Source: Nemophila menziesii
Taxonomy: Eukaryota > Streptophyta > Magnoliopsida > Boraginales > Hydrophyllaceae
DNA length: 64,000 bases
Direction: 5' to 3'
NCBI GenBank assembly: GCA_029959085.1
Contig: JARWIR010000021.1
Location: forward strand, 20,361,620-20,425,619
Below the pieces are notes generated by a model. That model was not told the DNA's origin. It searched no databases and was given only the letters and a program-made list of their open reading frames with translations. How positions within the stretch are numbered: position 1 is the first letter of the stretch; the number at the start of each line of letters is the position of its first letter. Positions 1 to 10,476 of this stretch are shown in pieces. The translations under genes and the position numbers were made by a program.

Positions 1-2
1 TT

Positions 3-1571
3 GATGGCTCTTCAAGAAAGGATCTAGACTTGCTTTGTGGTGGTGCATTTTTACGGGTACAACCAGTCCATGCTAAGATTATTCTGAATAGAACTGTAAC
101 GAATGAACTAGGTTGGAATACCGTAAGAACACCTGTCCGAGGTGGAAATATTGCACTGATTGAAGAAAAATTCACCGCCATGGAAACAAAACTCGAACAA
201 CAACTGAAACAGCTTGCTCTAGCCGTTACAAAAAGTGTTACTGGTAGAAGAGCAGATGTTAATGTTACACAAGAAGTTTATGGATTTTCTAACTGCGGTA
301 CGCAAGATCATGAATGGGAGCAATGTCAACACAATACAGAATCTGTAATGTTCGTTTCCAACCGAGGAAATTATAACTCAAGTGGTCAAGGTTATCAACC
401 AAACAAAAACCATCCGGGTTTCCAATATTCGAACCCAAATGGGGCCGCTAATCCACAACATGCATATCAACCGCGTCCCCAAGGCAATAACTATCAACCA
501 AGACCTCAGAACAACTACCAAGGTGGACAAGCATACGGAAATCAAGCTCAGAGACAACCTCCTCAAGATGCTTATGCCGACACCATGAATCAGAAAGCTC
601 TACCTGCTCAACCTCAAGAAGGCGCATTAGATGTTCAGCAAACCTTGACAACACTAATCAACATTCAACAATCTACAGCCGCAGCACTTAAATTGATGGA
701 AACTCAGATAGCTCAGATGGCAAAGCAGTTAAATCAGCGTCCACAGGGACAATTACCAAGCGATACTAAAGAACCTAAACCATATGAAGAATGTAACACG
801 ATCTCTCTTAGAAGTGGTAAGAATCTTCCACCCCCACCTTTTCCCGTTATGAAAGAAAAAGAAACAACTGTGAAAGAGAAACCGGTAAAAAAGGTGGAAG
901 AGAAAGAAGATGAACCTGAAATAATTGAAGTGGAGAAGATTCCGGAAAATCCGAAAAAGAAAGATGCTATAGAAGTCCGTCCTCCTCCACCATTCCCTTC
1001 AAGAGTTCAGAAGAAAGGAGATACTGCGGAATATCAGAGATTCATGACCATGGTGGGTAAGCTTAACATTAATATACCTTTCTTAGAGGCTATCAAAGGT
1101 GTACCGAAATACATGAAATTCTTTAAAAGAGCTATCACCAGCAAGCGTCAGTATCTTGAGAATGAAATGGTGGGTTTGCCAGAAGAGTGTAGTGCTATAT
1201 GCCAAAGTAAGTTGCCACCAAAATTACTTGATCCTGGAAGTTTTACTATCCTGATTTCCATTGGTGCTAAGTGGCAAGGGAAAGCTTTGTGTGATTTGGG
1301 AGCAAGTATTAATCTCATGCCCAAATCCGTTTTTGAAAAGTTGAAGATAGGAAACGCAAAACCCACCTCTATGGTTTTGCAAATGGCTGACAGATCCCTC
1401 GTACATCCAGAGGGAAGACTAGAAGATGTCCTCGTCAAGGCTGGTACGTTAATCTTTCCTGTTGATTTTGTTATACTTGATTACGACGCGGATAGGAATG
1501 TCCCCATTATTTTGGGAAGACCATTCCTAGCCACGGGGCGTACTTTGAGTGATGTAGAGAACGGTGAATGA
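3..1571 (+). pseudogene. gag C-terminal half fused to aspartic protease (partial, frameshifted end)
   Basis: The frame is open from the window edge; there is no start codon here because the gene begins upstream. It opens inside the retrotransposon gag domain (DLDLLCGGAF, then a VQPVHAKIIL stretch). It continues into a degenerate zinc knuckle around residues 95-110, in which the first Cys of the CCHC box reads Phe. A Gln/Asn/Pro-rich linker and a Lys/Glu-rich segment follow. The retropepsin-like domain carries the active-site DLGASINLMP near residue 440 and an ILGRPFLATG flap-side motif near the end. Compared with elements III and VII, one base is missing just after DVENG, so the frame ends at a TGA and the downstream pol continues in another frame. 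This looks like decay, not programmed frameshifting, because relatives read straight through. Confidence 0.85.
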
Positions 1572-2082
1572 TTATGCGTATCCAAGACGAGGAGGTGAAG
1601 TTTAACGTGTTTAAGCCAATGAAGTTTCCGGATCCCAAGGAGGATTGCTTCCGGATTGATGTGATTGAACAGGAGCCAACTAAGTTTGTGGAAACCTTAG
1701 GAATGGAGGAAAGAGAGCTCAAAAAGAAACCACCCTATAAAAATCCTCCATATCCTAAGAAAAATCCACACCTTGACCATGCAAAGAAGAAAGAAAAAGG
1801 GCGTAACGTGAAGGTTCCAAAAGAACCTAAGAAAGAGAGAAAGAAAGGGGGTTCAAAGTAGGCGAAGAGGTTGCATTGAAGAAGCCTGATCCTCCTCCGA
1901 AAACGCGCGAAGCCAAGAGTTCTTGGCAAGGACCGTTCATGGTCACAAAGGTTATTTCGAATCAACTGGTGGTCATAAAAGCTAAGGGATGCGAATTCCG
2001 TGTAGCAAACGTTGATAACCTCACTCACTACTGGGGAGGTTATGTAAAAAAAATGATTTATGAGGTAACCGGTCGAGCTTAA
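1568..2082 (+). pseudogene. pol remnant: protease-RT linker joined to integrase C-terminus
   Basis: The first part (1568 to about 1680) is the segment after the protease, matching the RIQNEEVKFNVF region of element III. A Lys/Pro-rich low-complexity stretch follows. From about 1855, in a different frame, comes an integrase C-terminal GPF/Y-type module (SSWQGPFMVTKV) ending in a stop at 2080-2082. Everything between, namely reverse transcriptase, RNase H and the integrase zinc and catalytic domains, is gone. The copy therefore could move only with enzymes supplied by another element. The exact deletion junction cannot be fixed by eye. Confidence 0.75.
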
Positions 2083-2278
2083 CGACGTTAAACAAAAGCC
2101 ATTTCATTGTATATTAGTTTATTGCTTTAAGTTTTTCAATTCCTAGTGTATAATTCTAAGTTATTGTCAAGTTTTAGTGTCTACTTTTAAAAAGAAATGA
2201 GAGGGTAGTGTGTTAATGGTGCAGGAATCGAGTTTGGGGTTCTAGGAAACGCAAAGAAAATTCTTGGAGAGATTCAAA
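2083..2278 (+). promoter_or_regulatory. Non-coding tail after integrase with first GAGTTTGGGGT motif (2230-2240)
   Basis: AT-rich, no ORF. The 11-base purine/T motif at 2230-2240 is identical to the motif at the polypurine tract next to the 3' LTR (4851-4861). It is the first of five copies in this tail. Confidence 0.6.
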
Positions 2279-2640
2279 GTCTGGCGCGGACTACCCCCGC
2301 GGTGTACCCCCTATACTGCAGGGATGTACCGCGCCCAAAAACCCGTACCACGGGTCGCGCACCACGGGTCTTATCCAGAGGCGAGAAAAAGAGAAGCTGA
2401 TAGCCGCGGTGAACCGCACCCTACACCGCACGCCCAAAACGCGTGCCACGGGGTATGTACCGCGGGTTTTTTCACGGAGCACGTGCGGACTACCCATGCA
2501 CCGCACCCCTTCACTGCACAGCAAAAACGCGTGCCACGGGGTGCTAGCACGGGTATAAGGCAGAGGCGAGAAATTCACACCAACAGCGCTGCGGTGTACC
2601 CCGCGGTATACCCCATGCATCGCAGGTATGCACCGCGCCA
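2279..2640 (+). repeat. GC-rich degenerate repeat block with near-palindromic CCGTACCACGGG-type motifs
   Basis: A strikingly GC-rich island in AT-rich surroundings. A CCCAAAAACCCGTACCACGGGT-like phrase recurs three times, starting near 2335, 2431 and 2522. GCGGTGTACCCC occurs near 2298 and 2590, CGGACTACCC near 2285 and 2487, and CAGAGGCGAG near 2376 and 2560. An ORF (2264-2749) runs across it, but its protein is low-complexity and unlike any family I know, so I treat it as chance. The same position in element III holds a different family of GC-rich near-palindromes. Confidence 0.7.
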
Positions 2641-3008
2641 GGCGGTTTGTGAAGAGATCAAAGCACAGTCAACTTCTAAACTTAAAGAGATAAACCCTAG
2701 CCTCTCCCATACGAATTTTTCAGCTCCCAACCTTATAAAAACACCTTGAAGCTTGATTAAACCTCCACAACAAACACATTAACATCATTAAATCTCTCCT
2801 CCATCCTCCATAAACATAACCTCTTCATCAAATTCATCAAAAAACACCATTAAACACAATCAAGATCATCAAGCTTTCAAGAGTTCTTCCAATATTTGTC
2901 AAGAAACCAACTTCCTTCATCTAATCCAAGCAAGAAACTCAAGATATACCAAGTTTTCTTAACTTTATTCTATCCTTGGTATAACATGAGTTTGGGGTCA
3001 ATTCAACC
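2641..3008 (+). other. Leader upstream of accessory ORF, second GAGTTTGGGGT motif at 2988-2998
   Basis: A/C-rich, with repeated CATC/AACA phrases and no coding signal. The motif copy lies 10 bases before the ATG of the accessory ORF. In element III a one-mismatch copy lies at the matching place. Confidence 0.55.
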
Positions 3009-3383
3009 ATGACAAACAGAACAGATGCTTTGGATTACAAGAGGAAGTGTTATATCCTAGAGAAGAACAAGAATTTGCCTGGTTCTATAATTGAAAAGGC
3101 CATCAATCTTGATGAGCCTATTGAAGAAAAACAAGAAGAAAAGGCACCTGCACCACCACAACACGGGATATTAACAGCAAGGATGAGGGTATCATCAAAG
3201 CCTAGAGACAAGATACAAATTCAAGTTCAAGACATCGGAGCACTTTGGAAGGAAATTACACAGATTAAGTCAACATTGGAAGAGGTAACTTTGTACATGG
3301 ATATTGATAATTATTCTTCCCCTTCGGAGGAGGACACGATGGATCTTCATGGCCAGGTACCCCGTTCTAATTCTTCTTCTTAA
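3009..3383 (+). pseudogene. Shortened accessory ORF after pol (Athila-type extra ORF)
   Basis: This 124-residue ORF starts MTNRTDALDYKRK, which parallels the MTNMTDSLSYNRR start of the 437-residue ORF of element III at the same location. Its middle lacks the conserved domain seen there. The C-terminal half has a predicted helical stretch (ALWKEITQIKSTLEEV) that parallels the coiled segment near the end of the longer ORF. I read it as an internally deleted version. Its function is unknown; it occupies the env-like position of Athila/Calypso elements, but I see no signal peptide or transmembrane segment. Confidence 0.6.
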
Positions 3384-4844
3384 TTGATGGTAGGCACTAG
3401 TTAGGTAGTTTAGTTTAATTTTATTGCTTTATTGAGTCTTTTTCGAGTCGTGGGGACACGACTCATGTTTGAGTTTGGGGTGGGGTTCGTTGCCTCATCC
3501 CAATTTTTTGTGTTTTACATGCTTTCAATAAAATTAATCTTAGGGTTGCGTTGACTGTAGAGAATTTTAAATGCCCCCATCAAGCATGCTTTTTGTGAAT
3601 TAATGATAGAAAATAGTTGACTTTAGGAGTTAGTGTAAACTGTACTTTGATTGCATGCAAATATGAGATAATTGATAGGAAAATTTAATGAACAATGCAA
3701 AAGAAGTAAACTGGTGCTTAAGGATAATAGGTGGTTTGTAGAACGTGAGATCTAAATGAGTAGAGAACCCACTTAGGTAAGAACTAGAGACAAATTGTGT
3801 AAATAGGAAGATGATAGAGGCAGTTCTTTGTTAGCCCTTTGAATCCTTTTTGGCTGTCTATCCCTAAATTAATTATATCCTTCTTAGACAAATTTTCAGC
3901 CTTTAAGCCTTTCTTTTGTCGCCACATTATAAGCCAATATCCCTTTAGATTGTTAGGCATGACCATATGACCCGCACTTGAATCACGATCCTGAGACTTC
4001 CTGTCTTGAGCTTGAGTTTGGGGTGGTGGGTCCACTATATGGGAATTTACATTGGGTTGGGATTTTTGAGCTTATCAATTGTGCTTTGTGCTATACATGA
4101 TGAAGATTCACAGGTTTATTATATTGTAACCCTTTGCCGGGGTAATAGTGAATGGAAAAGAAGCTTCGAGCTCAAGTTATGAATAAGCATAACTATGAAA
4201 AATAGCATGATATCTCAACATCATAAAGAGAGTCATGACTATACAAAAGAAAAGAAAAAGAAAAAACTGAATGATTTGAAAAGAAAATATATTCGGACCG
4301 GCAAAGTGGAAATTTTTAAGTGAATCATCCTTAGTGCTTATTGGGTTAATTTGGGGACGCTAATTAAGCGCGTCAATTGGGTTGAGTGAGAACGTTATTC
4401 GAGTGTAAACTCAAGCTCTTGGACAGATTGTTGATGGTAAGTGAGGAGAGAGCCAAAAGCTCACTTCAAATTTACCAAATATACATACCATACCGTCCTT
4501 CAGCCTATGCTAAAACCGTAAAGACCTCGTGATTCCTAGATGCACAGTGAGTTAATAGGAAATATTCTAAGTGGAGCATTCAAAGCAAGTAAGGATCGAG
4601 GAACACCCTATAGCCACCATCTTGAGATAAGTATTAAGCGTAACCTTCTAACATTGTGAAAGTAATTTTGGATTAATATTGTTTTGTATTCGATTTTGCA
4701 TGATAAGTGTAGGTGTATATTAATTCCTAGATTAGACTATATGAGATTTGTTTTAAGTTTTGCTTTGGGATTATTTACTAGATTCTACCTTTTGCGTTCA
4801 CCTAAAAGATCCTTTGTTTTTATTTTACTTTGTCGGGACGACAA
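3384..4844 (+). other. Non-coding tail of element I with two further PPT-like motifs
   Basis: About 1.46 kb without a supportable gene. GAGTTTGGGGT occurs at 3471-3481 (followed by GGGGTTCGTTGCC) and 4014-4024 (followed by GGTGGGTCC). The whole stretch aligns by eye with 12740-14186 of element III on the opposite strand, including the AGCTCAAG and TTGATGGTAAGTGAGGAG phrases. It is therefore conserved non-coding retroelement sequence, not host DNA. Confidence 0.65.
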
Positions 4845-4863
4845 AGGTTTGAGTTTGGGGTCT
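4845..4863 (+). promoter_or_regulatory. Polypurine tract of element I
   Basis: AAAGGTTTGAGTTTGGGGTCT directly precedes the TGATGTCTCC start of the 3' LTR. This is the position of the plus-strand primer in LTR retrotransposons. The complement of the same sequence borders the left LTR of element III. Confidence 0.8.
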
Positions 4864-6628
4864 TGATGTCTCCCTATTTGTTCTAATTATTAGCCCCTTG
4901 GAGACATACTTTTAGGTGAATAAATGACTTATTTAATAGACTTTTAGGCTTATTTGATCATATTGCACTTTCTCCCCTTGGAAATTAACTATTTGCAGAA
5001 TCTGAGCTTTTGTGCCTAAATTTGACTATTTTTAATGCAAAGTTAATCGGTTCTTGAAATCTCATGAAAGACCCATCCAAGGAGAAGAAGTGAGAATAAA
5101 GTCTTAGTGTATTTTAGACTGTTAGGAAATGATTTTTAGTCGAGTTTCTATTTTTAGAGTACACTTTCCTATTTCGATTTCTTGATTTATTGATTTATTC
5201 TTTTTAAGCATATGCGGTTTAATTATTTATTTAATGTGAAGCTTTAAAAGATATATGGTAATTACTTAGAGACCAAGTCAAGATAAAGATTAAAGGAAAG
5301 AAGATTTACATGGAAATAAGAAGATTTAGGAAAGATTTATTCAAAGAAGGAAAAGATAAAGCTGCCTTGTGAATCTAAAATTCCAGCCACGTTTTAAAGA
5401 TTAAATCATAACTAAAGATTGACATGGGTTCTGGACGAGTGGTCTGCACCAATAGAAAGCTCTTTCCAAGACAAGTAGTTTTATATATAGGAACTTCTCA
5501 AACGGATTAGTATTGAAAAAGATATGACCAAATCAAATCAGCAGCAAAATCTTACCTTTCCTAGAATTTAGAGCTACGAATTTAAGAGTCTTTAACTTGT
5601 CTTCCACTCCAAGAAAATTCGACCTAGGGTCCTCCAATACCTATAAATACACCCCTTGACCTCTTACTTTCACACACTTCATAGAATTACACAAGAGGCT
5701 TAAGGTTTTCAAGTCAGAGCACGAAGGAGAGAAGAAGCTAGAAGCTGGAGGAATCCTGTTCTTCCAACAATAGTCATTCAACCCTTTAGGTTTTTATTTA
5801 TCTTTTGTATTTTGAACATGAATTCCTTTTCTTTTATGTTAGTCTTTAATTTTCTTATGAGCTAAATTCCTTTATACTTGAGAATCGCATTAAAGGGATG
5901 AATCTTAATTAATGAATCTATGTTTTTAATTTGGGATTGTTTAGATTTAAACTGAATTGAGTTTTAGGTATTGGATATTACTTTGTTTTCATTACTAATT
6001 CTTTTAGGAACAACTAGAATTAGCTGTTAGTATTTGGGCTATTCACTTTAGTGGCGAAGTGATCATCCGACAGGGGGGTTTGAATACAGATCTAGGTAAT
6101 ACCCGTGTAATGTCCGTTATTGACCGACAGGCTTAACTAGTTACATAGCCAAAGAGGTAAATTCATATCATCCGAGGAGCCATATTCGACCATACAGGTG
6201 TTTATGATACTTTAGGATAGCTTCTAGTTCCACCCGACAGGGGGCTAGGAGATATTAGAGTCCCGACTAATATTATAATTCCAATTCTACCCTTAAACAT
6301 AGCATAGATTATATTGATTAAGTGGATTCCTTTGCGAGACTCAAGTATCTCTCTTATCTGAAGTTAGTCGTTTATTTGCTTTATTTCCTTTCTGTTAATT
6401 TAATTTTAGTCTTTACTTTATTTGCATCTTTTAAAAACCAAACAAAAATTCTTATCTTTTATTTTCTGTTTAGCAATTATCTCTACTACTTGATTAATAT
6501 TTGGGTTGAACCTAATCCGTCCCTGAGAACGAACTTGATTATCATATATTACTTGGGACAACCGTACACTTGCGGTTAAGTGGTTCCTCTATTTTGCACT
6601 TAATTTTATAACACCCAAGGAGCCACCA
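4864..6628 (+). repeat. 3' LTR of element I (LTR A)
   Basis: Starts TGATGTCTCC and ends GGAGCCACCA, the family termini. Length is 1765 bp, longer than its relatives (about 1.54-1.59 kb) because of extra U3 sequence. A TATA box (CTATAAATAC) is at 5641-5650, so R/U5 would begin around 5670. Downstream are four CCGACAGG-type motifs (near 6068, 6123, 6190 and 6233). No ORF in it is convincing. Confidence 0.85.
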
Positions 6629-7021
6629 AGTACCTGCCTTGACGAGGACATCTTCTACTCGTCCATCAGGATGCGCGAGGGATCTGTCAGCCATTTGCAA
6701 GACCATGGAGGTCGGTCTTGCGCTTCCAAATCACATAAAGCTTGCCCTTTCCACTCATTACCAATAGAAATAGGAATCATGAAACTTCCAGGATCAAGTA
6801 GTTTAGGTGGAAACTTACTTTGGCATGTGGCTCTACATTCTTATGGCAACCCTATCATCTCATTTTCACAATAGGGCCTTTTGTTGGTGATGGCTCTCTT
6901 CAAGAACTTTACATACATCGGTACATATCAGATAGCTTGTAAAAACTGTATGTTGATATTGAGACCACTCACCCTATTCAAGAACTTCTGATAATCAGCC
7001 ATATCTCCTTTTTTCTGAACT
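6629..7021 (-). pseudogene. Protease fragment of element II, active-site segment deleted
   Basis: The minus strand encodes the LPPKLLDPGSF-like lead-in and the ...[14 protein letters not shown] distal part. The segment corresponding to ASINLMPKSIFEKL in relatives is missing, so the reading passes directly from the CDLG-like residue to the distal half. The gene then stops at the junction with element I. Confidence 0.7.
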
Positions 7022-8797
7022 CTAGAAGGGAAAGGTGGAGGAGGACGTGTTTCTACAACATCTTTCTTTTTCCAGAATTTCTGGAACCTTCTCCACTTCT
7101 TCTACTTCAACTTCACCATCTTTTTCCACCACATCCGTTACCGGTTTTTCTTTTCTAGTAATTTCTTTCTCTTTCATAACAGGAAAAGGAGGTAGAGGAA
7201 GATTCTTACGACTTTGAAGTGTCAAGACATTACAATCTTCTTTTTGTCTCAAATTTTCAGTGTCACTAGGGAGTTGCCCTTGTGGATGCTGATTCAACTG
7301 TTTTTCCATCTGACTAATTTGATTCTCCAACAACTTAATTTGCGTCTCGGAAGCTTGCTGATTTTGGATGATTGTGTTTGAAGAGCAGTTAATTTTTCTA
7401 CAGTTTGACGAAGATCATTTGTACCTTCTTGTGGTTGTGCAGGTAAAGCTCTTTGGTTCATAGTATCATTATAAGTGTCTTAGGGAGGTTGTCTTTGAGC
7501 TTGATTTCGTTAACCTTGTCCCCCTTGGTAGTTGTTCTGTGGTCTTGACTGATAATTATTGCCTTGGAGACGCGGCTGATATGCGTATGTTGGATTAGCA
7601 GCCCCACTTGGATTTGAATATTGGAAACCCAGATGGTTTCTATTCGATTGATAGCCTTGACCACCTAAATTATAGTTCCCTCGGTTGGCAACAAACATTA
7701 CGGCTTTTGGATTGCTTTGACAATGCTCCCAATCATGATCTTGTACTCCACAATTCGAACACCCATATACCTCTTGTGTAATATTAACATATGCTCTTCT
7801 ACCTGAAAAATCCTATTTAACAACTAAGGTAAGCTGTTTCAATTGTTGCTCTAACGTGTTCTTCAATTTATTCTCCAAGGAAGAGAATTTTTCCTCAATC
7901 ATAGCGCTACTTTATTTATAAAGTCCACCTTGGATAGATGTTCTCACAGTGTTCCAACCCATCTTATTTTTCACTGTATAATTCAAAATAACCTTAGCAT
8001 GAACTTGTTGTACCTGTAAGAATCCACTACCACAAAGTAGGTCTATATCTTTTCTTGATTTCCCATCAAGGTCTTTATAGAATATCTTCATTTGTTGTGA
8101 TTCTGTAAGGCCATGATCAAGAACTCTTCTTAAACATAATTGAAATCTTGACCAACTTCTACCCAAAGTCTCGTCTTGTTCTTGCTCAAAGGAAGTTGGA
8201 GCAATTCGTGCATTTAATCTCATATTTGTTGGGTAGTATTTATCGAAAAACGCAGTCTGAAGTTCTTCCCAATTAGTAATTGTTTCTGGTTCTTGCGAAT
8301 CATGCCACTCACTAGCTCCATCTATCGCAAAGAATCTAAAATTTGCAAAATACATTTGTTCTTTTGAAACTCCTTGCGTTATATAGGAATCGAAAATTTA
8401 CATAAATGTTTGTACAACATGAATCGGATCTTCTCCACGTGCTACTCGAAAATTCCCATAACTCTGAAATTGAAATAACTTACCCGAATCTGGACGATAT
8501 CTCGGAAGATCAATATCAGCTAGGCCGATCCCAAGTGCAGGTGCGCGGTAAGGAGCTTGTTCTGGACCATTAATGAACCATGGATCATTGTTAACTTGGG
8601 CTTGAACTGGTAGAATAGGAGGTGGAACTTGTTGACCATTATTCTGAATATTATCTTCTGCCATTTTTGCTTCTCTAGCTAATCTTTTCTCCTTTTCTTT
8701 TTCTTTCGCTTCTTTCTTTCTCTTGTTCGCTTGTTTGACTAACAACTCGGGATAATCAAGAATATTGGGATCCTTGAGAATACACCAAACCTGTGAA
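7022..8797 (-). pseudogene. gag of element II (frameshifted)
   Basis: Recognisable in pieces. The N-terminal Lys/Glu-rich region and the ALGIGLADIDLPRYRP lead-in lie near 8400-8800. The retrotransposon gag domain, with GASEWHDSQEPETITNW and FFDKYYPTNMRL, lies at 7912-8355. The Asn/Gln/Pro-rich linker is at 7510-7698 and the acidic/Pro segment at 7022-7333. An in-frame stop and several frame changes separate the pieces. The zinc-knuckle region around 7740 is present only in degraded form. Gag would form the virus-like particle in the cytoplasm. Confidence 0.78.
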
Positions 8798-8888
8798 ACC
8801 TGAGAAAGATGAACAAACCAAAGCGTAAAACTGAAAAATAAAATAACAATTAAACTACTAAAGATTAACACCAGGGTCACACGCTACC

Positions 8889-8906
8889 TTCCCAGCAGCG
8901 GCGCCA
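8889..8906 (-). promoter_or_regulatory. Primer-binding site of element II
   Basis: Sense reading TGGCGCCGCTGCTGGGAA lies a few bases inside the LTR. It matches the 3' end of plant tRNA-Asp (TGGCGCCGTTGCCGGGG-like complement) with a few changes. Confidence 0.75.
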
Positions 8907-8912
8907 AAAACT

Positions 8913-10476
8913 TGGTGGGTCCTGGTGTGTTATAAAATTAAGAACTGAAAATAAAGGAACCACAATACCGCAAGCGCACAGTTGTCCAAGTAATATCCGA
9001 TTAATCGGGTTTCGTTCTCAGGGACGGATTAGGTATAACTCTAGTATTAATCAGATAGTAGAAATAATTGCTTGACAGAAAAATAAATAATATGATTTTT
9101 ATTTGGTTTTTCTAATAACTAAAAGATGAAAATAAAGAAAGACTAAAAATATTAACTGAAAGAAATAAATTCAAATAAAAGGACTAACTTCAGAGATGAG
9201 AGATGCTTGAGTCTCGCAAGGAATCCACCTAATTAATGTACTTTATGCTATGTTTAAGGGTAGAATTAGTATTATAATATTGGTCGTGACTCTAATGTCT
9301 CCTAGCCCCCGTCGAGGTGGACCTATGATCTATCCTAAAGTACTATCAACCCCTATATAAACGAATATGCCTCTTCGGATGATATGCAATTACCTCTTTG
9401 GCTATGTAATTAGTTAAGCTTGTTAGTCAATAGCGGACATTACACGGGTATTACCTATGTCTGTATTCAAATCCCCCTGTCGGATGATCACTTTTGGCAC
9501 TAAAGTGAATATCCAAATACTAAAAGCTATTTCTAGTTGTTCCTAAAAAGAAAGAGTGATGAAAACAAAGTAATATCCAATATCTAAGACTCAATTCAAT
9601 TTAAATCATAACAATCCCAAATTCAAAACATAGAAATAATTAATTAAGGTTCATGCCTTTATTGCGATTCTCAAGTATAAAAAAGTTTAGCTCTTAACAA
9701 AATTAAAGAATGAAATTAAATAGAAATACATCATATTCAATTACAGAAAAGAAATTGATAACCTGAGGGTTTAGTTGGTTGTTGTTGGAAGAATAGAATA
9801 CTTCCAGCTCAAGCTTCTTCTCTGCGTTCTTGCCCTGACTTGAAATTATGAAGCCTCTGATGTAATTCTCTGAAGTGTGTGTGAAAAGGAGGCTAAAGGG
9901 TCTATTTATACTTATAAAAACGTTTTAGGGCTTAGGTTAAGAGTATTAGGTCAAATTATAAAAAGCTCAACCCCATCTTTTTCTTTAATTCCCGTAACTG
10001 ATGTGTAGTCTTTAGTAAAACAGCTGTAACTTTTGCAATTCAACTCCAAATGGGCTGATTCAAGTTGGAGAATCTTCCCAATTCAAAGGGATATTAAACC
10101 ATGTCTCACAACCCCAGGCTAAATCCGTTATTAAGTGGCCCAGAAATAGCAATTAGTAACAGTCTTTCAAATCTGCAACTTTTAATTAGTTCTTCGGAAA
10201 TTCTTTTCTTGCCTTTAGCTCCTCCACTTGATCTAAGACTTTAATTCTCACTTATCCTCCTTTTATTGGTTCTCCATGGAATTCATGAACCTACTAACTT
10301 TGAACTAAAAATAAACAAATTAACGTACAAAAGCTCTAAAAATGCAAATAGTCTAATTTCAAGGAGAGAAAGTGTAATATGACGAAATAAGCATAAAAGT
10401 CTATCAAATAAGTCAGATATTCACCTAAAATGATGTCTCCTAAGGGCATATAATTAGAACAAATAGGGAGACATCA
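8913..10476 (-). repeat. 5' LTR of element II (LTR B)
   Basis: On the plus strand it runs from TGGTGGGTCC to GGGAGACATCA, 1564 bp. A TATA-like TATAAATAGACCC (sense) sits at 9898-9910. CCGACAGG/CGACGGGG-type motifs occur near 9310 and 9475. Confidence 0.85.

Larger units (their letters stand above)
1..6628 (+). mobile_element. Element I: Athila-like Ty3/gypsy retrotransposon, 5' part outside window, internally deleted
   Basis: The order is gag C-terminal half, protease, a scrap of integrase C-terminus, a GC-rich repeat block, a shortened accessory ORF, a long non-coding tail, a polypurine tract and a 3' LTR. Reverse transcriptase, RNase H and the integrase core are absent, so pol has a large internal deletion. 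The 3' LTR ends CCACCA at 6628, and the next base already belongs to the protease gene of element II on the other strand, so this copy appears inserted into element II. The 5' LTR and left target duplication lie off the window. The Athila/Calypso-type assignment rests on the tRNA-Asp-like primer sites of its relatives here, the extra ORF after pol and the long LTRs. Confidence 0.88.
6629..10476 (-). mobile_element. Element II: 5' half of an Athila-like Ty3/gypsy element, interrupted by element I
   Basis: On the minus strand the order is LTR (8913-10476), primer site, gag and protease, ending abruptly at 6629 inside the protease gene next to the end of element I. In intact relatives the coding sequence continues across this point, so the rest should lie to the left of element I, outside the window. 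Multiple frameshifts and stops make it a dead copy. Confidence 0.85.

Noticed and set aside
1565..1575. Programmed frameshift between gag-protease and pol in element I
   Set aside because: Relatives in the window are continuous here; the shift is a single missing base, and the rest of pol is deleted, so decay is simpler.
2264..2749. 161-codon plus-strand ORF
   Set aside because: It lies wholly in the GC-rich repeat block of element I, is low-complexity, and has no counterpart in element III.
3784..4035. 83-codon minus-strand ORF in the tail of element I
   Set aside because: It is in non-coding retroelement sequence whose relative at 13500-13800 does not keep the frame.
6671..6874. Plus-strand ORF next to element I
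   Set aside because: It is the antisense shadow of the protease of element II.
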